Assembly: GCA_012520615.1 (NCBI GenBank)
Contig: JAAYNX010000028.1
Location: forward strand, 1 to 61,517
Length of the DNA: 61,517 nucleotides
Source: Clostridiaceae bacterium
GTDB lineage: Bacteria; Bacillota; Clostridia; DSM-8532
Reading direction: 5' to 3'
This document shows positions 33,945-43,230 of this stretch, one piece after another. Position numbers and translations under genes: made by a program. Within the stretch, counting starts at the first letter, position 1. Each line of letters starts with the position of its first letter. Below the pieces are notes generated by a model, which was not told the origin of the DNA, searched no databases, and saw nothing but the letters and a program-made list of their open reading frames with translations.

Positions 33945-33994
33945 TTTTTTAATAATAAATTTGCATAATTTGCAATTTATTATTAATAAAAAAT
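33945..33994 (+). other. AT-rich inverted repeat in the gdhA leader
   Basis: TTTTTTAATAATAAATT and AATTTATTATTAATAAAAAA face each other across a short loop containing TTGCATAATTTGC. On RNA it makes a long hairpin made almost only of A-U pairs. No following T-run, so not a simple terminator. Confidence 0.45.
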
Positions 33995-34075
33995 CATTTT
34001 GTGGTACACCAATCTTGATTCCGAAGCCTTATAACCTAACTTTTTAATTTATTAAATTATTATGGAGGCTTAAAA

Positions 34076-35362
34076 ATGAGTAACACATCTTATAATCCTT
34101 ATGAAATTGCTCAGCAACAATTTGATTCGGTTGCCTCAAAGTTAGACCTTGATGCCGCAACCTGTGAACTTTTACGTCAGCCTATGCGCGAGTACCATTT
34201 CACAATACCCGTCAAAATGGATGACGGCAGCACTAAAATTTTTAAAGGATTCAGAGTACAACATAATGACGCAAGAGGCCCTGCAAAGGGTGGTATCCGT
34301 TTTCATCCAATGGAAACCGTTGACACAATACGTGCTCTATCATTGTGGATGACATGGAAATGTTCTGTGGTAGACATTCCATTAGGCGGAGCTAAAGGCG
34401 GCGTTATTTGTGACCCCAGAAATCTTACAGAACGCGAACAGGAAAGGCTTTGCCGCGGTTATGTACGTCAGTTGGCTAAGAATGTCGGTCCTAATTCTGA
34501 TGTTCCCGCACCTGATGTTATGACTAATGCAAAACATATGCTTTGGATGCTTGATGAATATGAGACTATTCATGGCAGCAGATACCCTGGCTTTATAACA
34601 GGCAAACCAGTTGGTATGGGTGGTTCTTTAGGAAGAACAGAGGCAACCGGCTTTGGCGTTATTTATGTTTTGAACGAAGCACTGAAGAACCTTAATATTC
34701 CTATTGAAAATACTACCGCAAGTTTCCAAGGATTCGGCAACGTTTCTCAGTATGCGGTTAGATTATATCAACAATTAGGTGGTAAGGTTGTTGCCATTTC
34801 CTGCTGGAATGAAACAGATAAAAAGGCTTATACCTTCCGCAAGCTTGACGGCATGGACATCAATGCTCTAGTAAGCATTACAGACTCATATGGAACCATC
34901 GATAAAGAGAAAGCTATGGGTCTAGGATATGAAGTTCTTCCTGGAGATGCATGGATTGAGCAGGATGTTGACATTTTAATTCCTGCTGCAATGGAAAACC
35001 AAATTACTATAGAAAATGTTAATAAAATTAGTAAACAAGTAAAAGTTATTACTGAAGCGGCTAACGGCCCTACAACTCCCGATGCTGATAAAGTAATCGC
35101 CGATAGAAATATCTTCCTTATTCCTGACTTCTTAGCTAATGCCGGTGGCGTAACTTGTAGCTATTTTGAGCAGGTTCAGTCAAATCAAAACTACTATTGG
35201 GAAAAGGATGAGGTCCTTGAAAAATTGAATACTAAGATGACCTCAGCATTTAAATCAGTATATGAGCTTTCGCAAAGCAAGGGTTTAAGGATGCGTGAAG
35301 CTGCATATGTTATTGCCATAAACCGTGTAGCACAGGCTGTTAAGAGCCGTGGATGGATTTGA
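34076..35362 (+). CDS. gdhA: Glu/Leu/Phe/Val dehydrogenase family: glutamate dehydrogenase
   Basis: A 428-residue NAD(P)-dependent amino acid dehydrogenase. The substrate loop is GFRVQHNDARGPAKGGIRFH, the catalytic lysine lies in VDIPLGGAKGGVICDP, the GITGKPVGMGGSLGRTEATG segment is typical of glutamate dehydrogenases, and the nucleotide-binding glycine motif is FQGFGNVSQYAV. It links glutamate and 2-oxoglutarate with ammonia. Strong ribosome site GGAGG. Preceded by its own promoter and followed by a strong hairpin, then by the ATP-grasp/nucleotidyltransferase gene on the same strand. Confidence 0.93.
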   Translation: MSNTSYNPYEIAQQQFDSVASKLDLDAATCELLRQPMREYHFTIPVKMDDGSTKIFKGFRVQHNDARGPAKGGIRFHPMETVDTIRALSLWMTWKCSVVDIPLGGAKGGVICDPRNLTEREQERLCRGYVRQLAKNVGPNSDVPAPDVMTNAKHMLWMLDEYETIHGSRYPGFITGKPVGMGGSLGRTEATGFGVIYVLNEALKNLNIPIENTTASFQGFGNVSQYAVRLYQQLGGKVVAISCWNETDKKAYTFRKLDGMDINALVSITDSYGTIDKEKAMGLGYEVLPGDAWIEQDVDILIPAAMENQITIENVNKISKQVKVITEAANGPTTPDADKVIADRNIFLIPDFLANAGGVTCSYFEQVQSNQNYYWEKDEVLEKLNTKMTSAFKSVYELSQSKGLRMREAAYVIAINRVAQAVKSRGWI

Positions 35363-35377
35363 TGTAACGGAACCTTT

Positions 35378-35425
35378 TTAGCTGTCATGTGTGCTAAGGA
35401 ATTTCGCCTTTCACATGACAGCTAA
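35378..35425 (+). other. 14-bp perfect hairpin between gdhA and the next gene
   Basis: TTAGCTGTCATGTG (35378-35391) and CACATGACAGCTAA (35412-35425) are exact complements around a 20-base loop. No T-run follows on the plus strand, so it is more likely an RNA processing, stability or attenuation element than a full terminator. Confidence 0.65.
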
Positions 35426-35507
35426 CAGGGTGCCTTATCGTTTCGCCCTACCATCATTTGTTTTACTTCACACCTCCAACCTTTACGATATGGGAGGCCT
35501 TGAAAAC

Positions 35508-38500
35508 ATGAGTAATATTAATAATTCCGATAACTTACTTGATGTCTTAAAGGAACGCGAAAAAGAACTAAATTGCTTATATATGGTTGACGATATTCTT
35601 GAAAATCATCAACTATCATTACCTGAGCTTTTTAGAGAAATCATTAAAGTACTTCCCTCAGGCTGGAGATTCCCTGAATATTGTAGTGTAAAAATAATAT
35701 TCAATAATCAAAGCTTTCAAAGCCCCAATTTCATATCCTCTCCTATTTCCGAAACCTGTAATATTAAGGCAGATGGAAATATTGTGGGCACCATTGAAGT
35801 TGTCTATATTAGGGATGTGCCGAAAACCGACGAAGGTTATTTTCTTTTCAAGGAAAAAAAACTGATAAAAACCGTTGCTGACAGAATCGGTCAAATGCTT
35901 GTATACAGGCAGATGAAATCTGTCATGAACGATTGGGAAACTTCAAAATCAAATTCATCTAAGACAGAAGAATGGGAAGTTGTCATCGAGTTTCTAAAGC
36001 ATACCGATAGCAGTATGCTTCTTCACATTTGCAGAAAACTGACGAATTACCTTTTGATTTTAGGTGTTAACGAAGCCTCTGCCCTCTTTAGTTGTTCTAC
36101 AGATAGTATAAAGGATGATGGCGGATATACTAATTCTCCAACAGCAGCGGAACCAATCGGTGATATAGAGCGTGTGTGTGAGGATGCATTTCGTATAGCT
36201 GTAAAATATATCGGTGCCGAGGAGCTAAAAAACCAAATCAAAAGATGGATGCAGGAAGAAAACTCCTATTCCCTTATTAAAGCCATCGGGAGCATATCTC
36301 CCACAATTCATAATATCATTGAAGCGTTAAAAAAATTCCAAAAATCTTCGAAGGGTTACCAACATGAACTCATGTTTTCCCCTAAAGGTCGCTGGCTTAC
36401 AGTGGGCTTGATTAAAGATTTTTTATCAAATAAACCTGATTTTATAAATATTGCAGCTCAATATATTAATTACACTGATTTCTATGAAATTATAAATAAT
36501 ATTATCTATCCCTCAGAGAGCCAAGGTAAAATCGGAGGCAAGGGCACAGGTTTATTTTTAGCAAAAAAAATACTTTCAAAAGAAAGTGATAATCTCCCTT
36601 TGCTTCAATCCATAAAAACTCCTAAGACATGGTATATTACCACTGACGCCATAACCGATTTTCTACATTATAATGATCTTGAAGAATTAAATGAACAAAA
36701 ATACAGAAGGATTCAAGAAATTCGCATCGAATACAGAAATGTTATTCATTTAATGAAAAACTCCAAGCTTCCTCCGGAAATTGTGAATAGTCTATCGGTG
36801 GCTTTAGATGATTTTGGCGATTCACCTATTATAGTCAGAAGCTCCAGTGTCTTGGAAGATCAAACCGGTGCTTCATTTTCCGGTAAATATAAGAGTTTGT
36901 TTTTAGCCAATCAGGGTAGTAAACAAGAAAGGCTATCAGCACTTCAAGATGCCATTATAGAGGTATATGCATCTATGTTCGGGCCCGATCCTATCCAATA
37001 CAGAGCAGAAAGAAATCTGCTTGATGTAAGCGAAGAAATGGGTATTCTGATACAACAGGTTGTTGGAACAAAGGTCGGTAAATACTTCTTCCCTCTGTTT
37101 TCCGGCGTTGCTTTCAGCAATAACGAATACAGATGGTCACCCAGAATTAAGAGAGAAGACGGTTTGATAAGAATGGTTCCCGGTTTGGGCACCCGCGCTG
37201 TTGACCGCTTAACCGATGATTTTCCCATAATGGTATCACCCCAGCAACCCGGAATAAAGGTAAACATAGTACCAGAAGAAATAAAAAGATATTCACCAAA
37301 AAAGATAGATGTTATCAATCTTGAGAGTAATTCTTTTGAAACCCTTAAAATATCTGACTTACTTCAAGAGTATGGTAATGAAATAGATAATATAAATAAA
37401 ATTGTTTCAATTATGGAATATGATCATATCCGAAAACCAAATATGTTTGAGATTGATTTCAAAAAGGATGATCTGGTTGTTACCTTTGACGGTATGATTA
37501 ACGATTCACCTTATATTACACAAATAAATGCGGCGCTCAGAACTCTGAAAACAAAACTCGGCTATCCTGTTGATATAGAATTTGCCTCTGACGGTAAAGA
37601 TTTATATCTTTTGCAATGCAGGCCTCAAAGCTTTAGAGAAGAAACTGCCCCTGCCCCTATTCCCCAGGACGTTTTACCTAAAGATATTATTTTTTCTGCA
37701 AATCGGTATATCTCGAATGGAATTATTCAAAATATATCGCATATTGTATATGTTAATCCCGAAAGTTACAACGAACTATCAGAGCTGGATGATTTAAAAA
37801 CAATAGGCAGAATTATTAGCGCTTTAAATGCTTTTCTCCCTAAACGTCAATTTATTCTTATAGGTCCCGGCCGCTGGGGAAGCCGCGGTGATATTAAACT
37901 TGGAGTTTCTGTCACTTACTCTGACATCAATAATACCGCAGCTTTGATTGAAGTCGCCAGAAAAAAAAGCGGATATATGCCTGAGCTATCTTTTGGCACT
38001 CATTTTTTCCAAGACCTTGTTGAAGCTAATATCCGTGTTCTGCCATTATACCCCGATAATGAAGGCATAATTTTTAATGAAAAATATCTTACAAAGTCCA
38101 GAAATATATTAAAAACAATATTCCCGGAATATGAAAAATTTGAGGAAGTTGTAAGAGTAATAGATGTACCATCAACATCTGATGGGTACAACCTGAGTAT
38201 TTGTATGAATGCTGATTTATCCCAAGCCTTGGGTTTCTTAACTCCTCATAGAATAAAACTTTCACGTCAGCAAGCCGTTGTTGAATACGATGACTATACC
38301 GGCGATGACAAGGCTTGGAGATGGCGCTCTCACATGGCAGAGCAGATAGCTTTAAAAGTTGATTCAACCCGTTTGGGCGTTAAGGGCTTCTACCTGTTTG
38401 GAAGTACCGCTTCCGGCACAGCTGGCCCCGGCAGTGATATTGATATCTTAATTCATTTTAAAGGTAACGAAACACAACGGGCAGAACTTGTAAGCTGGCT

Positions 38501-38672
38501 TGATGGTTGGAGTATGAGCCTCGCCGAAACAAACTATATGAATACAGGTTATAGGATGGATAAGATACTAGATGTACACATCATAACCGATGAGGACATC
38601 AACAATAAAGATTCATTTGCTATAAAGATAAATCACCCGATAGATCCGGCCATACCCTTAAAAATTTCTTAG
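35508..38672 (+). CDS. Fusion protein: GAF-like domain, PEP/pyruvate-binding ATP-grasp domain, C-terminal nucleotidyltransferase
   Basis: The ATG at 35508 has GGGAGG 11 bases upstream; an earlier in-frame ATG at 35391 falls inside a hairpin. About 1054 residues. Region 10-155 looks like a GAF-type sensor (LYMVDDILENHQLSLPELF to KTVADRIGQMLVYRQMK). The PEP-synthase-like ATP-grasp domain runs from about 340 (GKIGGKGTGLFLAKKIL) over IIVRSSSVLEDQTGASFSGK to YLLQCRPQS (about 707). A segment at about 780 (FILIGPGRWGSRGDIKLGVS) is typical of PEP-synthase-like proteins that lack the phosphohistidine domain, which I cannot find here. The C-terminus has a minimal nucleotidyltransferase motif GSTASGTAGPGSDIDIL (about 964-980), with the DxD metal pair. 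It would use ATP and transfer nucleotide or phosphate to an unknown target. Followed after 50 bases by a helicase gene. Confidence 0.8.
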   Translation: MSNINNSDNLLDVLKEREKELNCLYMVDDILENHQLSLPELFREIIKVLPSGWRFPEYCSVKIIFNNQSFQSPNFISSPISETCNIKADGNIVGTIEVVYIRDVPKTDEGYFLFKEKKLIKTVADRIGQMLVYRQMKSVMNDWETSKSNSSKTEEWEVVIEFLKHTDSSMLLHICRKLTNYLLILGVNEASALFSCSTDSIKDDGGYTNSPTAAEPIGDIERVCEDAFRIAVKYIGAEELKNQIKRWMQEENSYSLIKAIGSISPTIHNIIEALKKFQKSSKGYQHELMFSPKGRWLTVGLIKDFLSNKPDFINIAAQYINYTDFYEIINNIIYPSESQGKIGGKGTGLFLAKKILSKESDNLPLLQSIKTPKTWYITTDAITDFLHYNDLEELNEQKYRRIQEIRIEYRNVIHLMKNSKLPPEIVNSLSVALDDFGDSPIIVRSSSVLEDQTGASFSGKYKSLFLANQGSKQERLSALQDAIIEVYASMFGPDPIQYRAERNLLDVSEEMGILIQQVVGTKVGKYFFPLFSGVAFSNNEYRWSPRIKREDGLIRMVPGLGTRAVDRLTDDFPIMVSPQQPGIKVNIVPEEIKRYSPKKIDVINLESNSFETLKISDLLQEYGNEIDNINKIVSIMEYDHIRKPNMFEIDFKKDDLVVTFDGMINDSPYITQINAALRTLKTKLGYPVDIEFASDGKDLYLLQCRPQSFREETAPAPIPQDVLPKDIIFSANRYISNGIIQNISHIVYVNPESYNELSELDDLKTIGRIISALNAFLPKRQFILIGPGRWGSRGDIKLGVSVTYSDINNTAALIEVARKKSGYMPELSFGTHFFQDLVEANIRVLPLYPDNEGIIFNEKYLTKSRNILKTIFPEYEKFEEVVRVIDVPSTSDGYNLSICMNADLSQALGFLTPHRIKLSRQQAVVEYDDYTGDDKAWRWRSHMAEQIALKVDSTRLGVKGFYLFGSTASGTAGPGSDIDILIHFKGNETQRAELVSWLDGWSMSLAETNYMNTGYRMDKILDVHIITDEDINNKDSFAIKINHPIDPAIPLKIS

Positions 38673-38722
38673 CTATTTATGGTAATATATAAAACATAAA
38701 TACTATTTTATATGGGTGTAAT

Positions 38723-41500
38723 ATGATGAAGAAACTTTCGGGGAATGATAAAAAAAGGTATTCTTTTAAAGGAACGTTCAGAAACTATCAAGCACGCGTT
38801 CTTGCGGATGCAGAAATACATTTGGCCGATAATCGAGTACATATTGTTGCGGCTCCGGGATCAGGTAAGACAATTTTAGGCTTGGAGTTAATTTTCAGAA
38901 TTGGCGAGCCTGCTTTGGTCTTATCCCCCACTTTATCAATCAGAAATCAATGGAAACAGCGCTTTACCGAATCATTCACGGATAATCAGAATGCAGATGA
39001 TATTGTTTCCACTTCGTTAAAAGATATAAAATTTATAACTTCTATTACTTACCAAACACTACATTCTGCTTTAAATAAGCTAAGCAGCTGCCGTGCAATT
39101 AATAGTAAGGATTCCGAAGAGGGCGATACAGATAGCGAAAATAATGAATCCGGACAAGATGTATTAAACCAATGGGATGATTTGTGCGACAACGAAGATT
39201 ACAATAATTTTGAAATCCTAAAGGCAATAAAAAAAGCAGGTGTTAAAACGATTTGTCTCGATGAGGCACATCATTTACGTTTAGAATGGCAAAAATCTTT
39301 AGAAAATTTCTTAAGTAAGCTAGATAAAGACTATAAAATAATCGCTTTAACTGCAACCCCTCCGTATGATGCCAATAAATATGAATGGGATAAATATATT
39401 TCTGTTTGCGGGGAGATTGACGACGAAATTTTTGTCCCGGAATTGGTTAAAGAAAAAAATCTTTGCTACCATCAAGATTATATATACTTTAATTATCCCG
39501 GACAACATGAGTTAAATGCAATTTATGAATTTGATGCCAGAATTGATCGTTTTGTAGACGAATTGTTTAACGAAGGCCTTTTATATAGATTGGCCAATGA
39601 AAACCTTGTTTTTAAAGATCCGGATAAATATTTAGACATATGTTTTGATGATGAAGAAGATTTTATCGGATTTTTGAACCTGTTAGATTATTCGAGCGAG
39701 TATATTCCTGCTGATATAATCTCAATTTTTTTAAGTCAAAATAATCGTATACCTGTTGATGCAGGCTTTCAGTTTATTTTAAATCATAAAGAATTATTTA
39801 ATGAGGACCTTTACGATACCATCATAAAAAAGCTTAAAGAAGCAAAATTAATAGAAAGAAACAAGGTTAGAATAATTTTTGATAAAAAGATTAATAATCT
39901 CATGATTCAGTCGGTTGGGAAACTTCAGAGCATAAAAGAGATTTGCAACGCTGAATTCAATGCTATGGGCAATAACTTACGAATGTTAATTTTAGGTGAT
40001 TATATAAGAAAAAACTACCTGAATGATATTGGCACCGAAAATTCTTTTACCCAAATAGGTATAGTACCGATTTTTGAAACCGTCAGACGTAGTTTAGGAA
40101 CAAGCGCAAAGATTGGCGTTTTAACAGGCAGTTTAATAATTCTACCTGAAATTACGCTAAATGAAATACGAAGCATAGCTGAGAAAAACGGGGTTAGTTT
40201 TAAATGCACGCAAATAATTGAAGGATATGTAATCATTGATAATGTTAATAAAAGTAGTGCCATGGTGAGCATTATTACTGGTGCTTTTCAAATGGGTCTT
40301 ATAGAAATACTGATAGGAACAAAATCACTTTTAGGCGAAGGCTGGGATTCACCCAATATAAACAGTTTAATACTTGCGAGCTTTGTCGGGTCTTATGTTT
40401 TATCAAACCAAATGCGAGGAAGAGCTATTAGAATTGACCCGATATACAAAGATAAATCTGCAAACATATGGCATTTGGTAACAGTGAACCCGCCACATTT
40501 GTTTAAAAACAAACTCATGTCCGGAGAAAAAAGTTGGTTTGGAGATCCGCTTTCCGGTTCTAATGACTTTATTACTCTGAAACGGCGATTCAAAACCTTT
40601 GTTGGGCCTCATTATTCGAAAAATTCTATTGAAAACGGTATAGAGAGAATCGACATTATAACCCCACCTTTTGATAAGGAAGGTTTTAACCGTATAAATA
40701 ATATAATGTTACAATTGGCCGCTGACAGGGAAGGCATGGCCCAAAAATGGAAGAAAGCCTTAGGCGAAGAAACCAATAACAAAAAAGCAAACTACGAAAT
40801 GCAAAAGCAGGTGCGAATTAAAAAGAAGAAAATCCCTGAAATTAGGTTTATTAATCACCTTAATTCGATTTTTGTAACTGCAAGCCTATTAATTTATTAT
40901 TACGTATTAAGATCTATAGTATTCCGAAGTATATTTACCGGTAATCCTATGTTCTTACTTTCCGGATTTGTGGCAGCCAACGTTCAATTAGCCTTTTCTA
41001 TAAAGAGCAAAGTATTTTTTGCCAGAATAACATCGCCAAAAAGAAGATTGAAAATTCAATCCGAGGCGATACTCAAAACCTTTATATATATGGGTGTAAT
41101 TAAATCTGAAGATGTTAAGGTAAAAGTAGAAAGCAATGGGATTGATGATTTTATTACCATAAGTTTAGTAGGCGGTACAGCTCATGAAAAAGAAATTTTT
41201 GCAGCTGCCCTAAAAGAAATGGCAGCACCTATACAAAGGCAAAAATACTTATTAATTCATAAATCAAAGAAAAAAATTAAAAAGTATCTTCTTGCTACTC
41301 CCTGTCCTGAATTGATAGCCAGAAGACGAGAATACGTAGATTTTTTACAAAAGGAGTTTAAAAGAAAGATGCTTCCCTATGACGTTATTCATACCAGGAA
41401 TGCAGAAGGAAGAGAAATACTGCTAAAGGTAAGAAAGCTATCTTTAAAAAGTATCGATACAGCTTTATCTGAATGCATAGAGCGCTTCGTTAGCAAATAA
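38723..41500 (+). CDS. Superfamily II DEAH-type helicase with a hydrophobic, probably membrane-spanning, segment
   Basis: A 925-residue protein. Helicase motifs: Q-like FRNYQARVLADAE, Walker A HIVAAPGSGKTILGLEL (about residues 42-58), DEAH in TICLDEAHHLRLEW, motif III ALTATPPYD, and late ILIGTKSLLGEGWDSPNINS with QMRGRAIRIDP (motif VI). A long insert separates the two RecA lobes. At about residues 715-765, FVTASLLIYYYVLRSIVF and FLLSGFVAANVQLAF suggest two membrane helices, which is unusual for an SF2 helicase. The last 150 residues are a basic domain of unknown type. It probably remodels nucleic acid at the membrane. Co-directional with the ATP-grasp/nucleotidyltransferase gene (50-base gap); the ribosome site (GGGTG) is weak. 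Convergent with the response regulator gene. Confidence 0.82.
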   Translation: MMKKLSGNDKKRYSFKGTFRNYQARVLADAEIHLADNRVHIVAAPGSGKTILGLELIFRIGEPALVLSPTLSIRNQWKQRFTESFTDNQNADDIVSTSLKDIKFITSITYQTLHSALNKLSSCRAINSKDSEEGDTDSENNESGQDVLNQWDDLCDNEDYNNFEILKAIKKAGVKTICLDEAHHLRLEWQKSLENFLSKLDKDYKIIALTATPPYDANKYEWDKYISVCGEIDDEIFVPELVKEKNLCYHQDYIYFNYPGQHELNAIYEFDARIDRFVDELFNEGLLYRLANENLVFKDPDKYLDICFDDEEDFIGFLNLLDYSSEYIPADIISIFLSQNNRIPVDAGFQFILNHKELFNEDLYDTIIKKLKEAKLIERNKVRIIFDKKINNLMIQSVGKLQSIKEICNAEFNAMGNNLRMLILGDYIRKNYLNDIGTENSFTQIGIVPIFETVRRSLGTSAKIGVLTGSLIILPEITLNEIRSIAEKNGVSFKCTQIIEGYVIIDNVNKSSAMVSIITGAFQMGLIEILIGTKSLLGEGWDSPNINSLILASFVGSYVLSNQMRGRAIRIDPIYKDKSANIWHLVTVNPPHLFKNKLMSGEKSWFGDPLSGSNDFITLKRRFKTFVGPHYSKNSIENGIERIDIITPPFDKEGFNRINNIMLQLAADREGMAQKWKKALGEETNNKKANYEMQKQVRIKKKKIPEIRFINHLNSIFVTASLLIYYYVLRSIVFRSIFTGNPMFLLSGFVAANVQLAFSIKSKVFFARITSPKRRLKIQSEAILKTFIYMGVIKSEDVKVKVESNGIDDFITISLVGGTAHEKEIFAAALKEMAAPIQRQKYLLIHKSKKKIKKYLLATPCPELIARRREYVDFLQKEFKRKMLPYDVIHTRNAEGREILLKVRKLSLKSIDTALSECIERFVSK

Positions 41501-41512
41501 TTTGATTGTCAT

Positions 41513-42271
41513 TTACTTGTTTGGATTATTGCGGTATTCATTTGGAGAAACCTGCTCCAACTTTTTAAAGATTTTTGAAAAATGAGTGATATCATTAAAC
41601 CCTAAAAGCTCTGATACTTCATGTATTTTTAACGAAGGATCTTTGAGCATCTGCTTGGCTTTATTTATTCTTGTTTGATTGAGCAGATTAGAAAAGCTAA
41701 CGCCAAGATAGCCATTTAAAAGCTTGCTTAGATACCACTGGCTGACATATATATTATCAGCTACACTACTCAAGGTCAGCTTTTCTGAATAGTGCTGTTC
41801 TATGTATTCTACTGCACGCCGCACAATAAAATTGTTTGCAACAGCACTGTCGTCCGTCTTTAATTCTTTGGGTGTTTGTTTTACTGATTCATGTTTATAA
41901 TTAAGGTTTTCTACCATTGTTTGAACGGCTTCTTCCAATTCGTTCATCTTAGAAGGTTTCAGTAAAAACCGGGTGACGCCTATATGCAGCGCGCGTTGAG
42001 CGTATTCAAAATCACGGTGGCCGGTAAGCACGGTGATTTGCATATTTGGAAACTCGCCCTTTAATCCGGCAAGCATTGTAAGTCCGTCTATTCCGGGCAT
42101 CTTAATATCCATGAACAAAATGTCGGGGTTATGACAACGTATTCTTTGCGCGCCGCTTTTAGCATCATATGCCGTATCGACAACCTCGCATCCATAATTC
42201 TTCCAGTCCACGACCTTTTGCAACCCCTCGACAATCCGCTCTTCATCGTCTACGATGATGACCTTGTACAT
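41513..42271 (-). CDS. YesN-type response regulator with AraC DNA-binding domain
   Basis: About 252 residues. The receiver domain starts MYKVIIVDDEERIVEGLQKV and carries the phosphorylation site Asp55 in ILFMDIKMPGIDGL; the AraC domain at the C-terminus has TLSSVADNIYVSQWYLSKLL and IHEVSELLGFNDITHFSKIF. It should act with the YesM-type kinase encoded at 47363-45618 and control the sugar genes between them. The ATG at 42271 has CGGAGG eight to ten bases upstream, better than an ATG 33 bases earlier. Confidence 0.93.
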   Translation of the reverse strand: MYKVIIVDDEERIVEGLQKVVDWKNYGCEVVDTAYDAKSGAQRIRCHNPDILFMDIKMPGIDGLTMLAGLKGEFPNMQITVLTGHRDFEYAQRALHIGVTRFLLKPSKMNELEEAVQTMVENLNYKHESVKQTPKELKTDDSAVANNFIVRRAVEYIEQHYSEKLTLSSVADNIYVSQWYLSKLLNGYLGVSFSNLLNQTRINKAKQMLKDPSLKIHEVSELLGFNDITHFSKIFKKLEQVSPNEYRNNPNK

Positions 42272-42320
42272 ATAACCGAACCTCCGAAGTGTACTAGTTT
42301 TCAACCCCTATTTCTATATT

Positions 42321-43217
42321 TTACCCTTTAATTGCGCCTGCTGTCATTCCTTTAATAATATTTTTCTGCAGAAAAATATATACTATCAATACCGGAACTA
42401 CCACCAATACTACAGCAGCAGCCATAAGCCCATAGTTAATTCCTGCGATTGATACAATTTCATTAAGTAACCTTGTTACTGTGTATGTATCCCGATAACG
42501 AAGGAAGAACATTTGTGTGAAAAGGTCATTATACGACCAAAGAAAAGTAAAAATTGCAACAGTAGCAAAGCTTGGTTTAATAATAGGCACTACAATACGA
42601 AAATAAATCTGTAACTGATTATATCCCTCTAGATATGCCGCCTCCTCCATATCAATGGGAAGGCTTTGTATATATCCCATAAGTACAATAATTGCGAAAG
42701 ATAGATTGCCTGCTATCTGAGGTAGTATAACGCTAAGCTGTGACAATGTAAGATTTGAGGTGTTTACAATACCCCAGGAAAACTGCATTCTGAACACCGG
42801 AATGATTGTAGAGAACACCGGAAACATCATACTTGCAATAATCAAAGAGTGTACAATAGTACGCAGGCGGAACTGATATCGTGCCAATGCATATGCGGCA
42901 AATCCACCTAATAACAAAACAACAATTGTGACTGTAATTGAAATTATTAAACTGTTTTTGTATGCTCCAAAGATATTTACCCGCTCAAAAGCTGTGATGT
43001 AGTTATCTAGTGTAAAGCTGTCCCCCATAGGTATAGAAAATGAATCAGAACGTATCTCGCCTTTATATCTAAAAGAGTTGAGGATAACCCATACAAAAGG
43101 ATAAATGGTGGTTATGGCCCAAAAAGAAAGGAATAGATAGATAAATATCTTCGAAATACTTAAGTTCGAACGCTTTATTTTTATTGAGTTCTTTCCAATA
43201 ACATTTCGTTTAAACAT
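42321..43217 (-). CDS. Carbohydrate ABC transporter permease (MalG/AraQ type)
   Basis: A 298-residue permease with six helices; typical start of the CUT1 family (FLSFWAITTIYPFVWVILNS) and EAA loop EEAAYLEGYNQLQIYFRIVV PIIKPS. It pairs with the permease encoded upstream (43231-44118, 13-base gap). Good ribosome site. The ATPase is absent from the locus, as is usual for CUT1 systems that share a common MsmK-like ATPase. Confidence 0.92.
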   Translation of the reverse strand: MFKRNVIGKNSIKIKRSNLSISKIFIYLFLSFWAITTIYPFVWVILNSFRYKGEIRSDSFSIPMGDSFTLDNYITAFERVNIFGAYKNSLIISITVTIVVLLLGGFAAYALARYQFRLRTIVHSLIIASMMFPVFSTIIPVFRMQFSWGIVNTSNLTLSQLSVILPQIAGNLSFAIIVLMGYIQSLPIDMEEAAYLEGYNQLQIYFRIVVPIIKPSFATVAIFTFLWSYNDLFTQMFFLRYRDTYTVTRLLNEIVSIAGINYGLMAAAVVLVVVPVLIVYIFLQKNIIKGMTAGAIKG

Positions 43218-43230
43218 TCCTTTCCCTCCC

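Larger units (their letters stand above)
33729..34075 (+). other. Glutamate dehydrogenase upstream region and leader
   Basis: Contains a 17-base direct repeat (33742-33780), a good promoter (33866-33894) and a leader of about 175 bases with a long AT-rich inverted repeat (33945-33994). No open frame seen. Confidence 0.7.

Noticed and set aside
35391-35507. Longer N-terminus for the ATP-grasp/nucleotidyltransferase protein
   Set aside because: The ATG at 35391 lies inside a 14-bp hairpin and has no ribosome site; the extra 39 residues look non-coding, whereas 35508 has GGGAGG upstream.
38386-38460. MNT/HEPN toxin-antitoxin pair
   Set aside because: The nucleotidyltransferase motif is fused to a large ATP-grasp protein and no HEPN-like small gene lies next to it.
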